From Streptomyces subrutilus (GTDB lineage Bacteria > Actinomycetota > Actinomycetes > Streptomycetales > Streptomycetaceae), in NCBI RefSeq assembly GCF_008704535.1, contig NZ_CP023701.1, positions 2,914,001 through 2,978,000 of the forward strand: a DNA stretch of 64,000 bases. The letters are read 5' to 3'. Both the position numbers and the translations under genes were made by a program. The notes beneath the pieces were generated by a model. The model had not been told where the DNA came from and did not search any database. It saw nothing but the letters and a program-made list of their open reading frames with translations. Of this stretch, positions 27,377-35,568 are shown piece after piece (the first letter of the stretch is position 1; each line of letters begins with the position of its first letter).

Positions 27377-28069
27377 CTACCCATGGCCGGTCACTCCTGG
27401 ACGGGCGGTTCCCAGCCAGAGGGCCATGGCTTCGCTGCGCGTGGTGATGCGGAGCTTGGCGAAGATGCGGTTGATGTGGTTCTTGACCGTCTTCTCGCTG
27501 ATGAAGCAGGCGGCCGCGATCTGCTGGTTGCTCATCCCGGACGCGATCAAATCCATGATCTCCACCTCCCGGGAACTCAGCCCGAAGACAACGGAATTGG
27601 ATACCCGCTCACCAGACTGTGCCACATTTCGTTGCGGATGCGAAGAGGCTCGGAGTTCCGCCAGGAGCGCGCTCGCCGCCGTCGTCGTGAACTGCGGGCG
27701 GCCCTCGCGGACGTCGCGGACGGCTCGGACCAGGTCGTCGGCCGTGAACTCGCCGTGGACCAGGTAGCCGCCCGCACCCAGCAGCAGCGCCTCCCGCACG
27801 ATGTCGGCTTCCCGGCTGTACGTCAGCATCAGCACCGGGGCCATCCGCACCAGGTGCGGCAGCGCCGAGATGCCGTCCACCCCCGGCATGCGCACGTCCA
27901 GCAGCACCACGTCGGGTCCGTGACGGCGGGTCAGGCTCAGGGCCTCGCGGCCGTCCGCCGCCTGGGCGGTGGTCTCGATGTCCCCGGCGGTGGCCAGGAG
28001 CGCGGCGAGGCCGGCCCGGACGACGGGGTTGTCGTCGGCTATCAGGACGCGGATCGGGGCCGCGCTCAC
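27377..28069 (-). CDS. NarL-type response regulator in the Tad locus
   Basis: 230 residues. The receiver domain (1-120) has IADDNPV, phosphoacceptor Asp58 in VVLLDVRMPG, the conserved Thr in LMLTYS and the Lys position replaced by the LVHGEF segment. This last point is unusual: the normally invariant lysine after the fifth strand is not visible. The C-terminal LuxR-type HTH reads FGLSSREVEIMDLIASGMSNQQIAAACFISEKTVKNHINRIFAKL. It is GTGA-coupled to the kinase. The likely target is the pilus operon itself. Confidence 0.93.
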   Translation of the reverse strand: MSAAPIRVLIADDNPVVRAGLAALLATAGDIETTAQAADGREALSLTRRHGPDVVLLDVRMPGVDGISALPHLVRMAPVLMLTYSREADIVREALLLGAGGYLVHGEFTADDLVRAVRDVREGRPQFTTTAASALLAELRASSHPQRNVAQSGERVSNSVVFGLSSREVEIMDLIASGMSNQQIAAACFISEKTVKNHINRIFAKLRITTRSEAMALWLGTARPGVTGHG

Positions 28070-29514
28070 GGGGTCGCCTCCGGAACGGTGCCGAGGGTCG
28101 TCAGCGGCAGTTCCAGGCGGACCCGGGTGCCCGGGCCCGAGGGGCGGGCGCCGACCTCCAGGCGGGCGCCGACGGCCGCCGCGCGCTCCGCCATGCCGAG
28201 AAGGCCGAAGCGGCCCCGGCCGCTCAGCGCCGGGAGGTCGACGGGGGCCGCGAGGCCCCGGCCGTCGTCGTCGACGGTGAGGGTGAGGCGGGAGTCGTCG
28301 GCGGCGGCCTCGACCCGTACGCGCCCGGCGTGCGCGTGGCGCCGGGTGTTCTCCAGCGCCTCCGCGGCCACCGCCGCGAGCTGCCGGGCCACGGCGTGCG
28401 GCAGCGCCGGCAGGGGCGCGGCGAGGCGGAGCTCGGTGCCGGCCGGTGCCACCCGGCGCAGTGCGTCCGCCAGCGCGTCCGCCAGCGCGTCCGTCGGCGG
28501 GACTGCCGGCGGCAACGGGTCCCCCGGTCCGTCCGCGGCGCCCCGCAGGCCGGTCAGCAGGTCGCGGCACTCGGCTTCCGCGCGGCGCGCCGCGGTGGCG
28601 AGGAGGTCGGCCTGCCGGTGGAGCTCGGCCGGGTCCGTGGTCCGGGAGAGGGCGTCCGCGGTGAGGGCCAGTCCGTGCAGGGTCTTCGCGACAGAGTCGT
28701 GCATCTCCCGTGCCAGTCGGTCCCGTTCGCCGCGGACCGCCCCGGCCGCGGCCCGCCGGACCGCGGCCCGCGTCACGGTCCGGCCCGCCGCACCGACGCG
28801 GTGGAGCAGGTCGCGCAGGCAGGCACCGGCGGCTCCCGCCAGGAGGCAGAGCGCGGCCAGGGCCGGGGAGCCCGTCGCGAGGGCCGCGACGGCCGCTTGG
28901 AGAGCCGCGTAGGCCGCCGCCCCGCGCACGCCGTGCACCAGCCCGGCCAGCAGCGGGGTGAAGGCGCAGACGAGCCAGAGCGGGAGCAGGAGCGGCGACG
29001 CGGTCGTCGGCGTGGCCGTGGCCGTGGCCGCGAGCAGCAGGAGCGAGCCGAGGGCCAGGTCCGGTGCCAACAGCAGGCGGTGGCGCGGCAGCAGCGGCCC
29101 GAACCGCCCGCCGTCCCGGAAGAGTGCGCAGGACAGGAGCAGGGCGAGCAGGGCGGCCCCGGCGAGGAGGTACGCCTCACCTCCCGGCGCGGTCCGCCAC
29201 AGCGCGAACGGCGTGCCAGCGGCGATCAGCGCCATGCGGACCGCGAGCACCCGCCGGCACAGCGCGCGCAGCGCGTTGACCGACAGCACGTCGCCCGACA
29301 GCGCGTCGGCCCGCGGCGCGTCGGCCCGCGGCCGGTTGCCCGGCCCGGCGTCGCCGTCGGGTGGCGCGGCCCGCGGCCCGTCACCCGCGTGCGTCCCGGC
29401 CGCCGGACCCTCGCTCCGGAGCGTGCCGGCATGCGGCGCCTCGGTCGTCGCCGGGGCCCCGCCCCGCGGTGCGGCGGGCGCGTTGCGTGCGGTTCGTCCG
29501 GCCGGCGTCATCAT
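28066..29514 (-). CDS. Membrane sensor histidine kinase in the Tad locus
   Basis: 482 residues. An N-terminal Ala/Gly/Pro-rich cytoplasmic stretch (about 90 residues) is followed by about five or six membrane helices (residues 100-240). The HisKA_3 dimerisation domain has His272 in LAREMHDSVAKTLHG. The ATPase domain shows EALENTRRHAHA (N-box), DDDGRGL (G1) and GRFGLLGMAERA (G2). No large extracellular sensor domain exists, so it probably senses the membrane or a partner. Its ATG overlaps the tadC stop (ATGA), so it is made as part of the pilus operon. Confidence 0.93.
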   Translation of the reverse strand: MMTPAGRTARNAPAAPRGGAPATTEAPHAGTLRSEGPAAGTHAGDGPRAAPPDGDAGPGNRPRADAPRADALSGDVLSVNALRALCRRVLAVRMALIAAGTPFALWRTAPGGEAYLLAGAALLALLLSCALFRDGGRFGPLLPRHRLLLAPDLALGSLLLLAATATATPTTASPLLLPLWLVCAFTPLLAGLVHGVRGAAAYAALQAAVAALATGSPALAALCLLAGAAGACLRDLLHRVGAAGRTVTRAAVRRAAAGAVRGERDRLAREMHDSVAKTLHGLALTADALSRTTDPAELHRQADLLATAARRAEAECRDLLTGLRGAADGPGDPLPPAVPPTDALADALADALRRVAPAGTELRLAAPLPALPHAVARQLAAVAAEALENTRRHAHAGRVRVEAAADDSRLTLTVDDDGRGLAAPVDLPALSGRGRFGLLGMAERAAAVGARLEVGARPSGPGTRVRLELPLTTLGTVPEATP

Positions 29515-30404
29515 CCGCCCCCGAACAGCGCGTCGAAGTCGACGTTCGCCCCGTAGACGAAGCCGCAGACCAGGAGGATCAGGGTGCCCGGCAGCATGAA
29601 CATGGTCACCGCGAAGGTGGCCTTGGGGACGGCGCGGGCCGCCCTGCGCCGGGCGTTCTGCGCGTCCGTGCGGCGCATGTCCTCGGCGATGGCGATGAGC
29701 GTGTCGACGATCGGTGAGCCGAGTTCCTCGCCCTGCTGGAGCGCCGTGACGAACTGGGCGACCTGCTCGGAGTCGTTGCGCCGGCGCAGTTCGTCGAAGG
29801 CGTGGCGGCGGCTCACTCCCATGTCCATCTGCTGGAGGGTGATGCGGATCTCGTCGGACCACGGCCCCTCGTATTTGCCCGCCACCCGCTCCAGGGCCTG
29901 CCGGAAGCCGAGGCCGGCGCTCACGACGACGGCGAGGACGTCGAGGAAGTCCGGCAGGGTGCGTTCGATGTGGTCGCGACGGACCCGGATCGCCGACCAG
30001 AGGCCCACCTCGATCCAGAACAGGCCGAAGGCCACCATCAGCAGGGCCGGTACGAGTTGGCCGTTGAGCAGCATGGAGAAGGCGCCGAGCGCGCCGAGGA
30101 GGCCGTAGACGGCGCGGCGCGCCGCGTAGCGGTCGATGGTCAGGCCGGCCGGATTGCCCGCGAGGTCGATCTGGCGGCGCTTGCGGGCCACCCGCTGGGG
30201 GCCCATCAGGCGCAGGACGAGCGGCGCCCAGCGGATGCCCATGCGGTCGACGGCCGAGCCGACCGCCGTGGTGCGGGTGGCGCCGACCTCCAGGGCCAGG
30301 GCCAGGTCGGTCGGCAGTTTGGTGTCGGCGCGGTAGAGGCGGATGCCGTGGAAGACGCCGAAGACGGAGATGCCCACGAGCACGGCCAGGAGCAGAGCGG
30401 TCAC
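29511..30404 (-). CDS. tadC: TadC, Tad pilus inner platform protein (GspF family)
   Basis: 297 residues of the type II/IV secretion F family. Membrane helices lie near residues 2-20, 95-140 and at the C-terminal end (KATFAVTMFMLPGTLILLVCGFVYG). The central GspF cytoplasmic block reads RTLPDFLDVLAVVVSAGLGFRQALERVA and DELRRRNDSEQVAQFVTALQQGEELGSPI. With TadB it forms the membrane platform driven by the TadA ATPase. GTG start, 10 bp after tadB. Confidence 0.92.
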   Translation of the reverse strand: MTALLLAVLVGISVFGVFHGIRLYRADTKLPTDLALALEVGATRTTAVGSAVDRMGIRWAPLVLRLMGPQRVARKRRQIDLAGNPAGLTIDRYAARRAVYGLLGALGAFSMLLNGQLVPALLMVAFGLFWIEVGLWSAIRVRRDHIERTLPDFLDVLAVVVSAGLGFRQALERVAGKYEGPWSDEIRITLQQMDMGVSRRHAFDELRRRNDSEQVAQFVTALQQGEELGSPIVDTLIAIAEDMRRTDAQNARRRAARAVPKATFAVTMFMLPGTLILLVCGFVYGANVDFDALFGGG

Positions 30405-30414
30405 GACGGCCCCC

Positions 30415-31353
30415 TCATACGTCGATCTTGGACAGGCGGCGGATGAGGACGAAGCCGAGCGTGAAGAGGCCGAGGGAGACGAGGACGGCCGTCTGCCCCA
30501 GCAGCGCGCCCGTCATCCGGTCCAGTGCCCCGGGCATCATCATGTCGACCAGCAGCAGTGATCCGAGGCCGATCGCGGGGACCAGGTACGCGGTCACCGT
30601 CACCTGGGAGAGCTGGGTGCGGATCTCGCGCCGGGTCTCCTTGCGCTGCTCCAGGGTCACCGTCAGGTTGCGCAGGCTGTCGACGATCGCGCCGCCGGCC
30701 CGGGCCGACAGGACCAGGGTGGAGACCAGGACGACCAGTTCCCGCGAGGGGAGGCGCTCGGTGAGCTCGCCGAGGGACTCCTCGATGGAGTGCCCCACGG
30801 CGAGCCGGTCGGCGACGCGGCCGAGCTCCTCGCCGGCCGGCGCCTCCAGCTCCTCGGCCGCCATGCCGATGGCCGTGCGCAGGGCGAGGCCGGCCTGGGT
30901 GGCGTTGGCGAGGATGCGGGCCAGGTCCGGGAGCTGGCCGACGAACCGTTCCGTGCGCCGGGCCCGGTGCCAGTTGAGGAAGGCGTTGGCGGCCCAGAGG
31001 CCGATCAGGCCGACGACGGGGCCGAAGAAGGGTGCCAGGAAGCTCGCGGCGACGAGCCAGAGCCCCGCCACGCAGACGAACCCGTACGCGACGAACTCGC
31101 CCGGTGTGATCTCCAGGCCGGTGGTGGCCAGCTTCTGTTCGATCCGCCGTCCCGTCCGCGTCCGCCGCAGCCTGCGGTCCAGCCGGCGGAAGCGGCGCCC
31201 GCGGCCCGCCGGGGCGGGGGCGCCGGTGGCGGAGAGCCGCTCGATGAGCGCGGCGCGCTGGGCGCGGCCCGCGGCGTAGGTGTGCACGCCCCAGACGACG
31301 AGTACGGCGGCCAGCAGGGTGGCGCCGAGGGTGAGGGTGATCAGTGGGTTCAC
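30415..31353 (-). CDS. tadB: TadB, Tad pilus inner platform protein (GspF family)
   Basis: 312 residues. Two N-terminal membrane segments are separated by an Arg-rich loop (GRGRRFRRLDRRLRRTRTGRR). The GspF domain is clear: FVGQLPDLARILANATQAGLALRTAIGMAAEEL and ELVVLVSTLVLSARAGGAIVDSLRNL. Two further helices end the protein. The start GTG overlaps the tadA stop (GTGA), the usual order A-B-C of Tad loci. Confidence 0.92.
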   Translation of the reverse strand: MNPLITLTLGATLLAAVLVVWGVHTYAAGRAQRAALIERLSATGAPAPAGRGRRFRRLDRRLRRTRTGRRIEQKLATTGLEITPGEFVAYGFVCVAGLWLVAASFLAPFFGPVVGLIGLWAANAFLNWHRARRTERFVGQLPDLARILANATQAGLALRTAIGMAAEELEAPAGEELGRVADRLAVGHSIEESLGELTERLPSRELVVLVSTLVLSARAGGAIVDSLRNLTVTLEQRKETRREIRTQLSQVTVTAYLVPAIGLGSLLLVDMMMPGALDRMTGALLGQTAVLVSLGLFTLGFVLIRRLSKIDV

Positions 31354-32696
31354 GGGGCGGTCCGGGTGACGCGTGCGGTGAGGGGGTCGTCGGGCAGGGC
31401 GACGCCGAAGGCCTGCGGGATCGGCTGGTTGCTCATGTACAGGCGGTCGGCGACGGCCCGCGGCAGCGGGTGGTACGCGAAGTAGCCGTGGACACGGCCG
31501 TCGCCGCCCATGGGCTGGGCCGCGAACCGGCACACGGTGGTGATCCGGAAGGGTTCGCGGCCGTGTGATTCCAGGACGGAGATCTCGGTGATGCGGCGCG
31601 AGCCGTCGCCGAAGCGGGTGAGCTGGACGACCACGTTGACGGCGCTGTTGATCTGGTCCTGGAGGGCCTCGAAGGGGATCTCCACCTCCGACATGGAGGC
31701 GAGGGTCTGCAGGCGCATCAGGGCGTCGGTGGAGCTGTTGGCGTGCACGGTGGCCAGGGAGCCGTCGTGGCCGGTGGACATGGCCTGGAGCATGTCGAGG
31801 GTCTCGCCGCCGCGGACCTCGCCGACGATGATGCGGTCGGGCCGCATGCGCAGGGAGTTGCGGACGAGGTCGCGGATGGTGATCTGGCCCTTGCCCTCGA
31901 CGTTGGCCGGGCGGGATTCGAGGCGGATGACGTGGGCCTGCTGGAGCTGGAGTTCGGCCGAGTCCTCGATGGTGATGATGCGCTCGCCCTCGGGGATCAG
32001 GCCGGAGAGGGCGTTGAGCAGGGTGGTCTTGCCGGTGCCGGTGGCGCCCGAGACGATGACGTTCATCTTGGCCTGGACGAGGCCGGACAGGAGCAGCAGC
32101 ATCTGCTCGTCCAGCGACCCCAGCGCGATCATCTCGTGGAGGGTGAAGGCGCGCGGGAAGCGGCGGATGGTGAGGGTGGCGCCGGTGAGGGAGAGCGGCG
32201 GGATGATGACGTTGACGCGCTCGCCGCTGGGCAGGCGGGCGTCGACCATCGGGTTGGCCTCGTCCACGCGCCGGTTGACGGTGGAGACGATGCGCTCGAT
32301 GGTCTGCATGAGCTGTTCGTGCGAGGCGAAGCGCAGCGGGAGCTGCTCCACGCGGCCGGCCCGCTCGACGAAGATCTGGTCGGGGCCGTTGACCATGATC
32401 TCGGAGATGGAGGGGTCTTCGAGGAGCGGTTCGAGCACGCCGAGGCCGAGGGCCTCGTCGACGACCCGGCGGATCAGCTGGGCGCGTTCGACGGTGGACA
32501 GGACCGGGCCCTCGCGGCTGATGATGTGGCCCAGTACGCGTTCCAGGCGGGCCCGGCGCTCGGCGGGTGCGAGCGCCGACATCTCGGCGAGGTCGATCTC
32601 CTCCAGCAGTTTGGCCCGGTAGGACGAGACCAGCCGGCCGTCCTCGCGGGGGCCCTGCCGGTCGTCGGGGGTGTTGACCCGGGAACGCAGGCTCAT
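31350..32696 (-). CDS. tadA: TadA/CpaF secretion ATPase
   Basis: A 448-residue hexameric ATPase of the GspE/VirB11 superfamily that powers pilin extrusion. Motifs are Walker A GATGTGKTT (Lys223), the Asp box IITIEDSAEL, the Walker B region MRPDRIIVGEVRGGE, and the His box STGHDGSLATVHANS. The N-terminal domain contains ISEIMVNGPDQIFVERAGRVE, typical of CpaF. The C-terminus has a short extra domain after ITEISVLE. ATG overlaps the upstream TadE-like stop. Confidence 0.95.
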   Translation of the reverse strand: MSLRSRVNTPDDRQGPREDGRLVSSYRAKLLEEIDLAEMSALAPAERRARLERVLGHIISREGPVLSTVERAQLIRRVVDEALGLGVLEPLLEDPSISEIMVNGPDQIFVERAGRVEQLPLRFASHEQLMQTIERIVSTVNRRVDEANPMVDARLPSGERVNVIIPPLSLTGATLTIRRFPRAFTLHEMIALGSLDEQMLLLLSGLVQAKMNVIVSGATGTGKTTLLNALSGLIPEGERIITIEDSAELQLQQAHVIRLESRPANVEGKGQITIRDLVRNSLRMRPDRIIVGEVRGGETLDMLQAMSTGHDGSLATVHANSSTDALMRLQTLASMSEVEIPFEALQDQINSAVNVVVQLTRFGDGSRRITEISVLESHGREPFRITTVCRFAAQPMGGDGRVHGYFAYHPLPRAVADRLYMSNQPIPQAFGVALPDDPLTARVTRTAP

Positions 32697-33061
32697 GGTC
32701 CGGACACCTCGGGGTCGTCGTTGGGCATGACGGCGGTGGCCACCGCGTCTTCGAGGCTGAGCCCCGGCACGATGGAGTTGATCTTTATGCGGGCCACCGC
32801 GGTCACGGCGTCGGTGTCCTTGGTGACGTCGATCCGGGCGCCGAGGCCGGAGCCGACGGCCGCGGCGCCCGCCGCCGCGCCGCCGCTGCCCTTGCGGGCC
32901 TCGACGCGGGCGGCCGTACGGGCGGCCGTGTCGGCCTGCTCGTGGACGTAGGCGACCCAGCCGAGCTGGATGCCGCACAGGGCGACGAACAGCAGGATCG
33001 GCACGAAGCCGAGGTATTCGATGGCCACTTGGCCCCGGTCGCGGTGCACGCGCCGTTCCAC
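32693..33061 (-). CDS. TadE-like pseudopilin 1
   Basis: 122 residues from the GTG at 33061, placed one base after the upstream stop. The N-terminus is the TadE signature RDRGQVAIEYLGFVPILLFVALCGIQLGW, a cleavable basic leader, Glu and one helix. Next comes EQADTAARTAARVEARKG and an extracellular Gly/Ala-rich and beta part. It is coupled to tadA by ATGA overlap. Confidence 0.88.
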   Translation of the reverse strand: MERRVHRDRGQVAIEYLGFVPILLFVALCGIQLGWVAYVHEQADTAARTAARVEARKGSGGAAAGAAAVGSGLGARIDVTKDTDAVTAVARIKINSIVPGLSLEDAVATAVMPNDDPEVSGP

Positions 33062-33062
33062 G

Positions 33063-33542
33063 TCACTCGACCCCCTTCTCCATGGCCGCGCCGCCGGTGC
33101 CGGTGATCGCACCGAAGTTGAGCGAGGGGTGCAGGACGGGGATGCGGAGCGTGACGGTGACCTTGTAGATGTCGCCGGACCGGCCGCACGCCGTGCTGAC
33201 GCCCCAGGCCCCCCCGATGTGCTCCCGCGCCGCCGCGTCGCACGACGCCGCGTCCCCGTGGACCGCTCCCGCGCGGGCCGCCTCGTCGGCCGCGTTGCCC
33301 GCCAGGGAGAACGCGTACCCGATCAGGACGCACTCCCACACCGCCGCGACGAGCAGCAGGATCAGCGGCACCGTGCCGAGGAACTCGATCGCCACCTGGC
33401 CCCGGTCCCGGACCCGCCCCCGGTGCACGACCCCGGCGGCGCCCCGGACCCGGCCGCGGTCGCTCCCGGTCCCCGCGCCGGCCCGCCCCCGGCGCCCGAG
33501 CCCGTGCCGGTGCGCGCGGTCCGTGTGTCCGTCCCCGGCCAT
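33063..33542 (-). CDS. TadE-like pseudopilin 2 with long Arg/Gly leader
   Basis: 159 residues from ATG 33542 (GAGGG upstream). The first 45 residues are an unusual Arg/Gly/His-rich leader, then RDRGQVAIEFLGTVPLILLLVAAVWECVLIG. The helix is followed by ADEAARAGAV and an external part with two cysteines (ASCDAA, TACGRS) that may pair. The long leader is strange for a prepilin; a GTG nearer the signature could be the real start. Second minor pseudopilin of the Tad machine. Confidence 0.83.
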   Translation of the reverse strand: MAGDGHTDRAHRHGLGRRGRAGAGTGSDRGRVRGAAGVVHRGRVRDRGQVAIEFLGTVPLILLLVAAVWECVLIGYAFSLAGNAADEAARAGAVHGDAASCDAAAREHIGGAWGVSTACGRSGDIYKVTVTLRIPVLHPSLNFGAITGTGGAAMEKGVE

Positions 33543-33545
33543 TCC

Positions 33546-34811
33546 TCAGCCCTCCCGCCCGCGCCGCAGCCGGGCCACCGGGCCCGTGCCGCGGACCGCC
33601 AGGGCGGCGCCCGGGGGGGTGGGGGCGGCCGGGTCGTCGGGGGTGGCGAGGAGGCCGAGTTCGCCGGCCAGGGTCCACAGGGCCTGCTTGACGGTGGAGC
33701 GGTTGTCGAGGTCCTGGACGCGGCCGGCGTCCACCACCGCCTGGAGTTCCTTGAAGGCCGCCGGGACCGGGGTGCGGGTGGCGCGGGTCTTGGTGATCTT
33801 GCAGATGAGGGCGGGCTGGATCTCGGTGTGCCGGGTCCAGCGGTTGACGACGAGGGCGGTGTCCTCGGCCTTGCGCACCTGGAGCCGCTCCCACATCCGC
33901 ACCATCCGCTTGGCGGCCCGTACGGCGACCACGTCCGGGGTGGTGACCAGGACCGCCACGTCCGCGCTCTCCACGGCGGCGGCGTTGGCGCCCGTGACCT
34001 GGGTCCCGCAGTCGATGACGACGAGCTCGTAGCGGCCGCGCAGGGCGGCGATGACGTGCCGGGCGGCCCGTTCGTCGACCTCCTCGCCGCGTTCGCCGTC
34101 GGCCGGGGCCAGCAGCAGCGCGAGGCCGGTGCGGTCCTCGTAGACGGCGTCCTGGAGCACTCGGGGCGAGATGTCCTGGATGCCGGCCAGGTCGGCGATG
34201 GAGCGGCGGAACTGCACGTCGAGGTACGAGCCCACGTCCCCGGCCTGGAGGTCCAGGTCGACCAGGGCCGTGCGGCGCCCCGACGCGGCCGCCGCCAGGG
34301 CGAACTGCACGGCGGTGAAGGTGGCGCCGACGCCGCCCTTGGCGCCGGTGACGGTGACCACCCGTCCGCCGGGTCCGGTCGGGGTGTCGGGGCCCCGGCC
34401 CAGGTGGCGGCGTACGCCCACGGACCACTGGGCGGCGGCCTGGACGCGGGCGGCGAGTTCCTCGTAGGCGAGCGGCAGTCCGGCCAGGCCCCGCGCACCG
34501 GAGTCCATGGCGGCGGAGAAGAGGCCGGGGCCGGTGTCGGAGGAGATCAGGACGACGCCCACCGCGGGGAAGCGCAGGGCGACGTCGCGGATGAGCTCCA
34601 GGGCGGGCTGCGGGCCGATCCGCTCGTGGACGAGGACGACCTCGGGCAGTTCGTCGATGGACTCGGCGGCGAGCCGGGCCAGGGTGTCCAGGAGGGTGGT
34701 GGAGTCGGGGACGGGGGCGGCCGGCTCGGCGGCGGGGAGCTGGCCGAGCAGGGTGGCGACGGCGCGCGCGGCGTCCGGGTCGCCGACCGCGGGGAGGATT
34801 CGGGTGGTCAT
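33546..34811 (-). CDS. CpaE/TadZ-like ATPase
   Basis: 421 residues. An N-terminal receiver-like domain (about residues 1-130), with VVLVHERIGPQPALELIRDV and VVLISSDTGPGLFSAAMDSGARG, precedes a ParA/MinD ATPase domain. That domain has the deviant Walker A TGAKGGVGAT, ALVDLDLQAGDVGSYLD and VVIDCGTQ. TadZ/CpaE proteins place the pilus machine at a site in the cell. The receiver-like domain lacks the usual acidic phosphorylation pocket, as known for the family. It lies 3 bp before the pseudopilin gene. Confidence 0.9.
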   Translation of the reverse strand: MTTRILPAVGDPDAARAVATLLGQLPAAEPAAPVPDSTTLLDTLARLAAESIDELPEVVLVHERIGPQPALELIRDVALRFPAVGVVLISSDTGPGLFSAAMDSGARGLAGLPLAYEELAARVQAAAQWSVGVRRHLGRGPDTPTGPGGRVVTVTGAKGGVGATFTAVQFALAAAASGRRTALVDLDLQAGDVGSYLDVQFRRSIADLAGIQDISPRVLQDAVYEDRTGLALLLAPADGERGEEVDERAARHVIAALRGRYELVVIDCGTQVTGANAAAVESADVAVLVTTPDVVAVRAAKRMVRMWERLQVRKAEDTALVVNRWTRHTEIQPALICKITKTRATRTPVPAAFKELQAVVDAGRVQDLDNRSTVKQALWTLAGELGLLATPDDPAAPTPPGAALAVRGTGPVARLRRGREG

Positions 34812-34818
34812 CCGGGCC

Positions 34819-35520
34819 TCACTTGTCCCCGTCGAGGGTGTACGTGCGGTCGCCGGCGCTCGGCGCGGAGTCGGTGCCGGGGGCCACCAGGGCCAGGCGG
34901 ACGTGTTCCGCGAAGGACTCGGCGTACGCGACGCGCTGGGTGTCCTTGGTGTTGAGGGCGAAGGTGATCGGGACGGCCTCGGCCGGACCCCGTTTGTCGC
35001 TGTCCTTGTCCAGGGCGGTCAGCTTGCCGACGCCCAGCACGCGGGCGTTGGCGACGATGATGACCGAGCGGGACGGGTCGGTGTCCTTGGCGCCCTTGAA
35101 GGTGGCGATGATGTTGACCTTCGCGCCCGAGGTGATCTTGCCGGCGACGCCGGTGGCCGCGTCGATCATGATGGCGATCTCCTGCTCGCCGGGCTGGAGC
35201 TGGGGCCGGTCGACGAACATGTCGGACTGGAGCAGCGAGCCCTTCTTCAGGGTGGTGAGCGCGATCTTGTTGTCGAGGGCGCCGAGGTCGGTGACGGCGG
35301 TCGCCGAGAGCCACCGCTTCGGGATGCTGACCTGTTCGAACTGGCCTGCGGTCAGCGGGCTGTACGGCGCTATGTCGCCCTTGGCGCGGTAGGCGACGAC
35401 CTCGGCCCCGACCTTGGAGTTGACGTCGCCGATGACGACGAGGACCCCGGCGAAGGCCCCCAGCGCGCAGAGGACCGACAGGAGCAGCAGGATGACGCCG
35501 CGGCGCTGGCGTGAGTTCAT
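34819..35520 (-). CDS. CpaB/RcpC-like SAF-domain protein
   Basis: 233 residues. One N-terminal membrane helix (VILLLLSVLCALGAFAGVLVVI) is followed by an external SAF domain (about residues 40-105: VVAYRAKGDIAPYSPLTAGQFEQVSIPKRWL) and a RcpC-like domain (QEIAIMIDAATGVAGKITSGAKVNIIATF). In Gram-negatives CpaB works with the secretin; here there is no outer membrane, so a wall-side role in guiding the fibre is inferred. ATG at 35520. Confidence 0.88.
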   Translation of the reverse strand: MNSRQRRGVILLLLSVLCALGAFAGVLVVIGDVNSKVGAEVVAYRAKGDIAPYSPLTAGQFEQVSIPKRWLSATAVTDLGALDNKIALTTLKKGSLLQSDMFVDRPQLQPGEQEIAIMIDAATGVAGKITSGAKVNIIATFKGAKDTDPSRSVIIVANARVLGVGKLTALDKDSDKRGPAEAVPITFALNTKDTQRVAYAESFAEHVRLALVAPGTDSAPSAGDRTYTLDGDK

Positions 35521-35568
35521 GGGCCGTACTACCTCGCCGTTCTTCGTTCGTTCGTGTGGTCGGGTCGG

